A DNA stretch of 64,000 nt, from positions 62,001 to 126,000 of the forward strand of contig PCUU01000060.1 in NCBI GenBank assembly GCA_002786855.1, written 5' to 3'. The DNA is from Cytophagales bacterium CG12_big_fil_rev_8_21_14_0_65_40_12 (GTDB lineage: Bacteria; Bacteroidota; Bacteroidia; Cytophagales; Cyclobacteriaceae). The notes beneath the pieces are model-generated. The model worked only from the letters and a program-made list of their open reading frames with translations, had not been told where the DNA came from and ran no database searches. The number at the start of each line of letters is the position of its first letter. Position 1 is the first letter of the stretch. Shown one piece after another: positions 1 to 7,554 of the stretch. The position numbers and the translations under genes were made by a program.

Positions 1-2244
1 ATAGGGAAAAATAACCTTGATTCGGTGCTATTGCTCTTGAAAATGGCTGAGGATTTAGCACCTAAAGAGGATTTGAAAAAAATTCAAGCTGAGAATAGTT
101 GGATTAAGGGAAAAACTTATTTTGGCCTTAGGGACTATCCAGAATCGAAAAAATTTGGAGAGTTAGCTATTAGTCTGGCCACCTCGGCAAAGCATTCTCA
201 AGTACTTGCCGATGCCCATAACTTACTTGGAATATTAATTAAAAGAGAGGGGAGGGTTGATGCAGCAATCGATGAATACCGGCTTAGTTTAAAGTACAAG
301 GAGTTGTTGTCAGATTCCTTAGGGATTGCCAAAACTTTACAAAATATAGGGCTGGCCTATCGGGAATTGGAGTTGCATGACAGTGCACTCGTCTATTATC
401 AAAAGAGTATCGATATCAAGAGCGGACTCAACGATAGCATTTCTTTGGCGCTCACGATTTCGAATTTAGGTATTTATTATTTCGATGTAGGAAAATATCA
501 AACTGCGATCACAAAATTTCAAGAGGCCGTAAAAATCTACAATAAGGTCAATCAACAAGAAGCCCTGGCAAGAAATTATAATAATATTGGAGGTTGTTAT
601 GTCCGACTTGGCTATTATCAACTCGCCTTAAAATTTCACTTGAGAGCACTGGATGGTTATAAAAGTTTAGAACTGAAGTTAGAAGAGGGTGACACTTACT
701 ATAATATGGGAGTTTTGTATAGTAGAATGTCAAATATTACAGAAGCCTTGAGTTATTTCTCAGAAAGTTTGAAGATTTATGAATCTCTAGGCGATCCTTT
801 AGATAAAGCAGATTTATTTCTTGCGCTTGGCGAGGTCCATCTTAAGGACAATAACCCTGATGAAGCCTTGAAATTCTTTAAGATGAGCGAAGATATTTAT
901 GTCCAAAAGGGAAAACCAAGTGATTTGGCGCTTGTTCAGCATGGCTATGGAAGGGCATATGCGCTATTAGAACAGTATCCAAAGGCCAAGGCTTATTACC
1001 AAGAAACTATTTTAAGGCAAAAGGAGCTTAATGCCACTAATGATTTAGGCAATGTTTACAACAGTTTGGCTGTAACCAATTACAGGGCTAAGGAATACAA
1101 TGAAGCCTTATTCAATTACAAAAAGGGCTTAGATATTGCCCAAGAACTTAAGCTTCCAGCCCTCACTAGAGGTTCATTATTGGGACTTTCCGAAGTGTAT
1201 GAAGCTTTGGGGAATTCAAAAAAGGCTTATGAATACCGACTTAAATTCGAAATCATAAAAGACAGTTTGGACAATGTAGAGAAGTCGAGACAGATTGCTG
1301 AATTGAGAGAAGTTTATGAGTCGGAAAAGAAAGACGAGCAGATCACTCAGCTAGAGTTAGAAAACGAAGTGGTCAATGCAAAGAGTAAAGCAAATGCTGC
1401 TTTGGCCGATAAGCAAAGATCAGAGAAGTTGATATTTATCATTACAGCGCTGGCCTTCTTCGTACTGGCCATAATCTTATACCTCTATTTCAGACAGCGA
1501 TTAGCACTTACGAAGTTAAAGGTGAAAGAGGAAAAGGAAGGCCATATTAAGGCGGTGAATGAGCTCATGACGCAGCAGCAAACCAAAACCTTGGAAGCCA
1601 TGGTAGAGGGGCAAGAGAAAGAAAGAAAGCGCATTGCTAAAGAATTGCACGATCATTTTGGCAGTCTAATGGCCGCTGTAAAAGTGAACCTGATGGCTGT
1701 AGCGGAGGATAATTTTATCACCCCAGAAAATAGTGAGCAAATGAAGAATTTGTCCATTTTGGTCGATAAAGCTTGTGAAGACATTAGGTCCTTATCTCAT
1801 TCAATGAACATAGGGATTTCGGAAAATTTTGGATTAATACCGGCCTTAAAGGATTTGGCTTATTCGATTTCGCAATCTGAAAGAATTCAGGTGCAATTTC
1901 ATGCCTCCAATTTTAATCAAGACTTAGACCTTGCCACCGAAGTTACCGCCTATAGATTGGTGCAAGAGTTAGTGAGCAATGCTTTGAAGCATGCCAAAGC
2001 CAGCAAAATCACCATTCAACTTACCTGCTTGGATAATATCCTTAATCTGATTGTTGAGGATAACGGTATGGGTTTCGATGCTGACCATTTAATGGAAAAT
2101 TCTTTGGGGCTTGGGCTCAAGTCGATCCAAAGCAGAATAGCAGATATGCAAGGAGATTTTCAAGTCGATAGCCGAATGGGCAAAGGAACCACCGTCATCA
2201 TTGATTTACCTGTTACTTCAGAATTAACCCTAGAAATGTCATGA
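1..2244 (+). CDS. TPR-repeat sensor histidine kinase (5' partial)
   Basis: Sensor kinase of the NarX/DesK-like HisKA_3 class, common in Bacteroidota. The frame is open from base 1, so the true start and any signal peptide probably lie upstream. The first in-window start codon is the GTG at 25, and residues are numbered from it. About 400 residues of TPR repeats come first, then a coiled coil and one membrane segment near 473-495. The phospho-acceptor His is about residue 542 within RIAKELHDHFG. It is followed by a HATPase domain with the N box (LVQELVSNALKHA), DNGMGF and a GLGL glycine box. The stop overlaps the next gene by 4 bases (ATGA), so the pair is a two-component system. The TPR part is presumably the extracytoplasmic or ligand-sensing region; the signal is unknown. 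Confidence 0.9.
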   Translation: MGKNNLDSVLLLLKMAEDLAPKEDLKKIQAENSWIKGKTYFGLRDYPESKKFGELAISLATSAKHSQVLADAHNLLGILIKREGRVDAAIDEYRLSLKYKELLSDSLGIAKTLQNIGLAYRELELHDSALVYYQKSIDIKSGLNDSISLALTISNLGIYYFDVGKYQTAITKFQEAVKIYNKVNQQEALARNYNNIGGCYVRLGYYQLALKFHLRALDGYKSLELKLEEGDTYYNMGVLYSRMSNITEALSYFSESLKIYESLGDPLDKADLFLALGEVHLKDNNPDEALKFFKMSEDIYVQKGKPSDLALVQHGYGRAYALLEQYPKAKAYYQETILRQKELNATNDLGNVYNSLAVTNYRAKEYNEALFNYKKGLDIAQELKLPALTRGSLLGLSEVYEALGNSKKAYEYRLKFEIIKDSLDNVEKSRQIAELREVYESEKKDEQITQLELENEVVNAKSKANAALADKQRSEKLIFIITALAFFVLAIILYLYFRQRLALTKLKVKEEKEGHIKAVNELMTQQQTKTLEAMVEGQEKERKRIAKELHDHFGSLMAAVKVNLMAVAEDNFITPENSEQMKNLSILVDKACEDIRSLSHSMNIGISENFGLIPALKDLAYSISQSERIQVQFHASNFNQDLDLATEVTAYRLVQELVSNALKHAKASKITIQLTCLDNILNLIVEDNGMGFDADHLMENSLGLGLKSIQSRIADMQGDFQVDSRMGKGTTVIIDLPVTSELTLEMS

Positions 2245-2879
2245 TAAAAGTACTTTTGGTCGATGATCATCAATTGTTTGGGGAAGGAGTTCGTTCCATG
2301 TTTAAACCAACGGATGGTATCGAAATCAGCCGAATCACTACGAATGGCCATCAAATACCAAGTATTCTCGAAGAAGAAAAGATTGATGTCATTTTGATGG
2401 ATATCAGTATGCCGAATATTGATGGGATTGGAGCAATGCAATTGCTCAAACAGAAGGGTTTTGATGTGCCTATACTCATGCTCACTATGCATCAGGACAT
2501 GAAATACATCAAACGTACCTTAGAAGGCGGTGCACAAGGCTATATCCTTAAAGATGCCTCAAAACAAGAACTCACCGAAGCTATTCAAAAAGTAAGTCGA
2601 AGGGAAAATTACTTTCATCCGAAAATCAACAATCAGATTTTTAATTTCTTAAGAGGCGATAAGGGCTCAAGCGATGTAGACTTGGTGGGGCAATTGTCTG
2701 ATCGCGAAAAGGAAATTATTGGATGCATTGTAAAAGGATTGAATAGTAAAGCCATGGCCGATACACTTTTTATCAGCGAGCATACCGTTAAAACGCATCG
2801 AAGAAATATTATGCATAAACTTGGGGTTAAGAATACTGCTGAACTGGTTACTTTTTCTTTAGAAAAGGGAATAGTCTAA
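2241..2879 (+). CDS. NarL/FixJ-type response regulator
   Basis: DNA-binding response regulator of 212 residues, translationally coupled to the preceding kinase through an ATGA overlap. The N-terminal receiver keeps the acidic pair (VDDH), the phospho-acceptor Asp in ILMDISMP and the Lys of YILKDAS. The C-terminal LuxR-type helix-turn-helix is seen in LSDREKEII and SEHTVKTHRRNI. It should be phosphorylated by the adjacent TPR kinase and act as a transcription factor. Its target genes cannot be told from the sequence. Confidence 0.93.
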   Translation: MIKVLLVDDHQLFGEGVRSMFKPTDGIEISRITTNGHQIPSILEEEKIDVILMDISMPNIDGIGAMQLLKQKGFDVPILMLTMHQDMKYIKRTLEGGAQGYILKDASKQELTEAIQKVSRRENYFHPKINNQIFNFLRGDKGSSDVDLVGQLSDREKEIIGCIVKGLNSKAMADTLFISEHTVKTHRRNIMHKLGVKNTAELVTFSLEKGIV

Positions 2880-2886
2880 TTGATGT

Positions 2887-3276
2887 TCAAGACTCTTTTT
2901 TAGCTGGATGCGTGGTGAACAGATAACCGAAGAGCATGGCAAATAAACTATAGTAGATAGTCATCACGAGAAATACAGTATTGATATCACTCGTATATGC
3001 TTTTAATAATCCTAATGCTCCAATGGCATAATGGGCAAGATTGCCTAAAGCGATGGGTCTTCCATAAATACCACCAATCAAAGTCCCTTTTGCAGTCCAA
3101 TTTATCATAGCAAATCCGAAATAGAGAGCGCCCATTAATTGTAAGGTTATCGGAGCGAATTGTGAGTCGTAGTTTTGGGTAAAACTATGTAGTACTTCTT
3201 GCGGAAAAAAAGTGAGGGTAATGCCTAAAATACCGAGTGTGAAGGCACTTGCGATCAGTACGGGTCGAGTTGTCAT
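2887..3276 (-). CDS. small four-helix membrane protein, unknown function
   Basis: Protein of 129 residues with about four hydrophobic segments (near residues 5-25, 45-62, 75-95 and 100-122) and a short charged tail. It converges on the response regulator with only a 7-base gap. I do not recognise a specific family; it resembles generic small inner-membrane proteins of Bacteroidota. No catalytic motif is visible. The start ATG is the only good start in frame and gives a typical length. Confidence 0.7.
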   Translation of the reverse strand: MTTRPVLIASAFTLGILGITLTFFPQEVLHSFTQNYDSQFAPITLQLMGALYFGFAMINWTAKGTLIGGIYGRPIALGNLAHYAIGALGLLKAYTSDINTVFLVMTIYYSLFAMLFGYLFTTHPAKKES

Positions 3277-3362
3277 TTTATTCTATTTAAATCAAGGCAC
3301 AGAATTAGTACATCTCAAACAATGATTCTTGAAGATTTAAGGAAGCGGATTTTTTAGGCTAT

Positions 3363-3396
3363 AAATGGCTGTTGTAATTTTCAACAACAGCCATTT
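3363..3396 (-). terminator. stem-loop terminator of the GIN-domain gene
   Basis: A perfect 13-bp stem (3363-3375 with 3384-3396) with an 8-base loop lies about 10 bases after the stop of the reverse-strand gene. The run of T after it is weak, so this may be a terminator or a 3'-end stabilising hairpin. Confidence 0.6.
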
Positions 3397-3403
3397 TGCT
3401 TCT

Positions 3404-4054
3404 TCAGTTTTTATTCACCACTCGGCCAGAGCCTTGCACATGTGAGTTGATCTGAGGGCTGCCTTTATAGTAAATGTTTCCCGATCCCGTGATGGTAGCC
3501 TCTAGAGTTTCGTTGGCAGTTACTTTAATGTTTCCCGAGCCTGAAACCCGCGAATCAACAGCGCTAGCTTCGATCCCATACGCATTGATGTTTCCAGAAC
3601 CTGAGACTTTAGCATTCAAAGTTGCTGCATTTCCACAAATTTCGATATTTCCAGAACCCGAGATGGAAAGTTCTAGATCCTCAACATTAATGCAACTCAG
3701 GCTTTCTATATTTCCCGAACCCGAAAGCTGAATTTTATCAAAGTCCACCGCGCTAATAAAAACCTTGAGGCGATTGCCATTAAGAATGTTTTTGTCACTA
3801 TCAATGATCAGTTCACCATTTTCAACCCTGGTTTCGATAAGGTGAATAATGTTCTCATAGGCCTCTATCCGAAGCTCTTGAGTCGCTTCTTGAGTAAGGT
3901 ATACATCACCGTCAATGCGAAATTTAATGGCTGTGAAATCATTCAAGTCTCTGAATTCAGAAACGACATCTCCGTGTCCTCTGACGCCAATTTCTTCACA
4001 GGAGACCAATCCTAAGAAGAGCATTACAATAAGTGGTAAAATTTGCTTTTTCAT
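3404..4054 (-). CDS. GIN-domain (DUF2807) lipoprotein with SGSGNI repeats
   Basis: Secreted or surface lipoprotein of 216 residues. The frame is open upstream to 4192, but the start at 4054 gives a proper signal peptide (MKKQILPLIVMLFLGLVSC) with Cys in a lipobox. The mature part is a DUF2807 'auto-transporter adhesin head GIN' domain, expected to fold as a right-handed beta solenoid. Six SGSGNI/GSGR-type turns repeat at roughly 20-residue spacing in the C-terminal half and also show as repeated DNA. The exact role of the family is not settled; it is common in Bacteroidota envelopes. It is divergent from folC, sharing a short intergenic region. Confidence 0.85.
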   Translation of the reverse strand: MKKQILPLIVMLFLGLVSCEEIGVRGHGDVVSEFRDLNDFTAIKFRIDGDVYLTQEATQELRIEAYENIIHLIETRVENGELIIDSDKNILNGNRLKVFISAVDFDKIQLSGSGNIESLSCINVEDLELSISGSGNIEICGNAATLNAKVSGSGNINAYGIEASAVDSRVSGSGNIKVTANETLEATITGSGNIYYKGSPQINSHVQGSGRVVNKN

Positions 4055-4177
4055 GTTTTGAAATTTTGAGTTTTTGATTGTTGTATAGCTATGACGAGCA
4101 AATTGAACCACACACGTATCGCCTCTTGATTTTTTTTCTTTTGGTCTGAAATCAGGTCGAACTATTATATTCGCAGC

Positions 4178-5407
4178 GTGAATTATCAGCAAACGCTAGA
4201 CTATCTATTTTCTGCCCTTCCGATGTACCAGCGCATTGGAAATTCAGCCTTTAAAAAAGACTTGACCAATACTATAAAGCTTTGCGAAGCCTTAGGCAAT
4301 CCACAAAATGACTTTAAATCAATTCATATTGCTGGCACCAATGGAAAGGGCAGCTCTTCTCATATGATTGCATCGGTGCTGCAATCTGCTGGCTATAAAG
4401 TGGGTCTTTACACAAGCCCACATTTGAAGAATTTCACGGAACGCATCAGAATTAATGGACAGCCCATTGAGGAGCAAGGAGTAGTGGATTTTGTCGCTCG
4501 GCTGAAGCCAACGATTGATGAAGTCCAGCCTTCATTTTTTGAGATGACCGTAGCCATGGCTTTCGATTATTTCAGTAATGAAAAGGTAGACATAGCTGTG
4601 ATTGAAGTAGGCTTGGGCGGAAGGCTCGATTCAACCAATGTGATCACTCCAGAAATTTCTCTGATCACCAATATTGGTTTCGATCACATGGATATGCTAG
4701 GGGACACGCTTGAAAACATAGCCTTCGAAAAGGCGGGGATAATTAAGGAGAACATCCCTGTTGTCATTGGGGAAACTCAAACCGAAACTGCGCCTGTTTT
4801 CCTTCAAATTTCAAAAGAGCGCAAGTCAGAAATCACTTTCGCAGATCAATTTGGTTTGAATTGGAATCAATATGAGCTCGATCTTTTCGGTACTTACCAA
4901 CAGAAGAACATCAAAGGTGTGTTGGTAACGCTCAATAAGCTTAAAAACCTCGGTTGGAAGGTCACAGAACAAAATATTAAGGACGGACTTTCTCAAGTGC
5001 GTTCAAAAACTGGATTGAAAGGAAGATGGCAACAGCTTTCAGAACTACCATTAATCATTTGCGATACAGGCCATAACAAAGAGGCTTTCGATTATATCAT
5101 TCCCCAAATAGAAGCAACGCCTCATAAGCAACTTTTTATGGTTTTAGGTTTTGTAAATGATAAAAAACTGGATGAGCTCATTCCAAAATTACCGAAAGGC
5201 GCGTGTTTTGTTTTTTGTGAGGCCAAAGTGCCCAGGGCGATGAAACTTGCTCAACTCAAAGCCTTGACTGCACCTTTTGGACTTAAAGCAGATTATGTTT
5301 CGGACGTAAATGAGGCTATTCAATTCGCTAAATCTAAGGCGAACAAAAATGACATGATTTATATTGGAGGTAGTACCTTTGTGGTTGCGGAAATTGAAGA
5401 TTTATAG
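4178..5407 (+). CDS. folC: bifunctional folylpolyglutamate synthase/dihydrofolate synthase
   Basis: Cytoplasmic Mur-ligase-family enzyme (409 residues) that joins glutamate to dihydropteroate and to folates. The ATP-binding P loop GTNGKGSSS is near residue 53, followed by the family signatures YTSPHL, RLDSTN and ITNIGFDHMD. The start is a GTG. The first residues (MNYQQTLDYLF) match the usual N-terminus of Bacteroidota FolC, which supports this start. A -7-like TATATTCG at 4166-4173 with TTG at 4141-4143 lies immediately upstream, so the transcript may start at or within a few bases of the GTG (little or no leader). It directly abuts trmB. Confidence 0.95.
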   Translation: MNYQQTLDYLFSALPMYQRIGNSAFKKDLTNTIKLCEALGNPQNDFKSIHIAGTNGKGSSSHMIASVLQSAGYKVGLYTSPHLKNFTERIRINGQPIEEQGVVDFVARLKPTIDEVQPSFFEMTVAMAFDYFSNEKVDIAVIEVGLGGRLDSTNVITPEISLITNIGFDHMDMLGDTLENIAFEKAGIIKENIPVVIGETQTETAPVFLQISKERKSEITFADQFGLNWNQYELDLFGTYQQKNIKGVLVTLNKLKNLGWKVTEQNIKDGLSQVRSKTGLKGRWQQLSELPLIICDTGHNKEAFDYIIPQIEATPHKQLFMVLGFVNDKKLDELIPKLPKGACFVFCEAKVPRAMKLAQLKALTAPFGLKADYVSDVNEAIQFAKSKANKNDMIYIGGSTFVVAEIEDL

Positions 5408-6076
5408 ATGTCGAGGCAAAAGTTAAAGCGGTTTGTTGATTTAAAAGATCGAAGTAATGTGTTGGAGGATGATTCTTCCTTGTACTACAAGCTGAAGGGG
5501 AATTGGAAAAAGGATTTCTTTAAAAATGAGCAACCAATTACGGTTGAAGTAGGCTGTGGTAGGGGAGAGTACTCTGTTGGATTGGCAAGAATTTATCCAG
5601 AAAGAAATTTTGTGGGGATTGATGTGAAGGGTGATCGTCTTTGGGTAGGCAGCACCGAAGCCATTGACGAAGGTTTAGAGAACGTTGGCTTTTTAAGGGC
5701 GCAGGTCCAGAATATCGAAAAGTTTTTTGCCCCAGGCGAAGTGGATACTTTTTGGATCACCTTTCCAGACCCTAGACCACGAGATAGCGATATTAAGAGG
5801 AGACTTACCTCCCCAAGATTTTTAGAATATTATAAATCGCTACTGTCAAATAATGGTCAAGTGTATTTTAAAACTGACAACACCTTTCTTTTCGACTATA
5901 CTTTGGAAGTACTCAATGAGCGCAAAGATGTGATAGACTTAGCGTTCACGCATGACCTGTATCATTCTCAGTATATGGATGACCATTATGGCATAAAGAC
6001 GAAGTTTGAAAAAATGTTTTACGACAAAGGCGAAACCATTAAGTACCTCAAATTCAGGTTTGATCATGGCAAATAA
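5408..6076 (+). CDS. trmB: tRNA (guanine-N7-)-methyltransferase
   Basis: SAM-dependent enzyme (222 residues) that makes m7G46 in tRNA variable loops. The SAM site is VEVGCGRGEY and the catalytic/substrate signature is TFPDPRPR; both are typical of TrmB, as is the length. The ATG follows the folC stop without a gap, and its own end overlaps the next gene by 11 bases, so the three genes form one transcription unit. Confidence 0.95.
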   Translation: MSRQKLKRFVDLKDRSNVLEDDSSLYYKLKGNWKKDFFKNEQPITVEVGCGRGEYSVGLARIYPERNFVGIDVKGDRLWVGSTEAIDEGLENVGFLRAQVQNIEKFFAPGEVDTFWITFPDPRPRDSDIKRRLTSPRFLEYYKSLLSNNGQVYFKTDNTFLFDYTLEVLNERKDVIDLAFTHDLYHSQYMDDHYGIKTKFEKMFYDKGETIKYLKFRFDHGK

Positions 6077-6713
6077 GATTTTTATAGATCGGGGAATGCA
6101 ATGGCTAACACTGGCTTATTTAGTGTTCTTTGGTATTGTCATGATTTCTACCAGCCATGGTGAATTCGTGCTTTGGTTAAATGATAGGCACTTTGCTTTC
6201 GGGGATCTATTTTTCAAGTACTGGACAAATCTGGGAGATGGACTACTATTAGCGATTGTTGCCCTTTATTTTCTCTTCACGAACCTCTATAGATTCTACT
6301 ATATTTTGATGGCCATCGCCTTTCAAACCGTATTTGTACACATTTTTAAGCAATGGTTGTTTGCAGGTGAACCAAGGCCCAAAACCTTTTTCGCAGATCG
6401 ACTTAATGATTTGAACTTTGTAGAAGGCGTAAATGTCCGTGGTTATGATAGTTTCCCTTCAGGACACACCGCAAGCGCCTTTGTCTTGGCCTTTGTACTG
6501 ATAAGCTTATATAAGAATAAGGTGGTTAACGTGCTTATTTTTGTTTCAGCAGTGTTGGTGGGCATTTCAAGGGTTTACATCCTTCAGCATTTCTTAAGAG
6601 ATATTTACTTCGGAAGTGTTTTTGGAATTTTAGCTGCCTTAGTTGCTTGGTTGATTATGCGGCCTTATTCGAATCTACAGAAATTGAATAGGGGAATTTT
6701 GAAACCTCGCTGA
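6066..6713 (+). CDS. PAP2-family membrane phosphatase
   Basis: Integral membrane phosphatase (215 residues) of the type-2 phosphatidic-acid phosphatase superfamily, with about six hydrophobic segments. All three motifs are present: K...EPRP, PSGHT, and SRVYILQHFLRD. Likely substrates are lipid or undecaprenyl pyrophosphates, but the motifs do not separate these. The frame is open from 6006, but the ATG at 6066 gives the natural N-terminus before the first membrane helix and an 11-base overlap with trmB, suggesting coupling. Confidence 0.88.
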   Translation: MANKIFIDRGMQWLTLAYLVFFGIVMISTSHGEFVLWLNDRHFAFGDLFFKYWTNLGDGLLLAIVALYFLFTNLYRFYYILMAIAFQTVFVHIFKQWLFAGEPRPKTFFADRLNDLNFVEGVNVRGYDSFPSGHTASAFVLAFVLISLYKNKVVNVLIFVSAVLVGISRVYILQHFLRDIYFGSVFGILAALVAWLIMRPYSNLQKLNRGILKPR

Positions 6714-6827
6714 CAAAACTTACCTCGCCCAGTTTTCTGATTTCATTGTTTCAAATTAAACTTTTTTCTCAAGTGCTTATTGACTTACTTTGCATTGTTT
6801 ATAATAAGTCTAAATAAGAATAGTCTT

Positions 6828-7436
6828 TTGAAAGTCATAATTTACGATTCGCAGTTCTTATCAAGTGCAGGGATAGAATCAGTACTGAAAAATTACTCGG
6901 AGTCAAGTGAGGTTGAAATTCTCAACGCGGATAAGAGGATTCTTCCGCAGCTCAAGGATCAGTCCGCTGACTTATTGATTCTAGAATATTTAGGCCGACA
7001 TCCCGTAAGCTTCGAGAATATTAAGGAAATTAGAAAAGCCTATCCTTCACTCAAAATTCTAATTATTTCAGAAGATGACGATAACATTGAAATCAAAAAG
7101 AGAGTTGCGCTTGGGATTGAAGGCTTTCTGACGAAAAAGTGCTCCTCAGAAGAAATTCGACTGACTATTGATGTCATTCGAAAAGGAGGGAGGTTCTATT
7201 GCCAACGGATTATTGAGATTATTGCGGATCAAGAACATGCGATGTCCGTAGAATTATCGGAACGCGAATTACAAATCATACAAATGATCAGCAAAGGAAC
7301 GCCATCGCTCCAAATGGCCGAAAAACTGAATTTGAGTATTCACACTATCAACTCCCACAGGAAGAATATTTTAAAGAAACTAGGCTTTAAATCTCCTGCG
7401 GAACTCATCGCTTATGCTGTGAAAAAAGTGAGTTGA
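6828..7436 (+). CDS. LuxR-type regulator with a degenerate receiver
   Basis: Orphan transcription factor of about 202 residues: a receiver-like domain followed by a NarL/LuxR helix-turn-helix (LSERELQIIQ, SIHTINSHRKNI). I chose the TTG at 6828 because it starts the receiver at the usual place (KVIIYDS); the frame is open back to a TTG at 6780, and no ATG is available. The phospho-acceptor Asp is replaced by Glu (about residue 53, in LLILEYL), and one of the two magnesium-binding acidic residues is Ser (YDS rather than DD). The conserved Lys remains in FLTKK. No kinase gene is adjacent. It may be phosphorylation-independent or constitutively active. Confidence 0.85.
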   Translation: MKVIIYDSQFLSSAGIESVLKNYSESSEVEILNADKRILPQLKDQSADLLILEYLGRHPVSFENIKEIRKAYPSLKILIISEDDDNIEIKKRVALGIEGFLTKKCSSEEIRLTIDVIRKGGRFYCQRIIEIIADQEHAMSVELSERELQIIQMISKGTPSLQMAEKLNLSIHTINSHRKNILKKLGFKSPAELIAYAVKKVS

Positions 7437-7521
7437 GACTCCTTATTGCTAGCTAGGGATTACTAGTAGTAGTGGTCAACTTCCGCCACTAATAGCGATT
7501 TCTCGTAGAGATTGGGCGACA

Positions 7522-7554
7522 TACCTTTGTGTTATTAAGAATGATTCTAAATAA
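7522..7554 (+). promoter_or_regulatory. -7 box plus Fur-like palindromic operator of the haem operon
   Basis: TACCTTTG at 7522-7529 matches the Bacteroidota -7 consensus TAnnTTTG. Two bases later begins a palindrome of 11 + 1 + 11 bases (7532-7542, centre 7543, 7544-7554) with a single mismatched pair, whose core is AGAATGATTCT. It would span the transcription start and ends right at the ATG of the TonB receptor. Position and symmetry fit a repressor site, and the downstream haem-uptake genes make Fur the best candidate. I see no clear -33 TTG. Confidence 0.6.

Noticed and set aside
3474..3731. Forward ORF with repeated FPEPE
   Set aside because: Mirror of the SGSGNI repeats on the reverse strand; no independent support.
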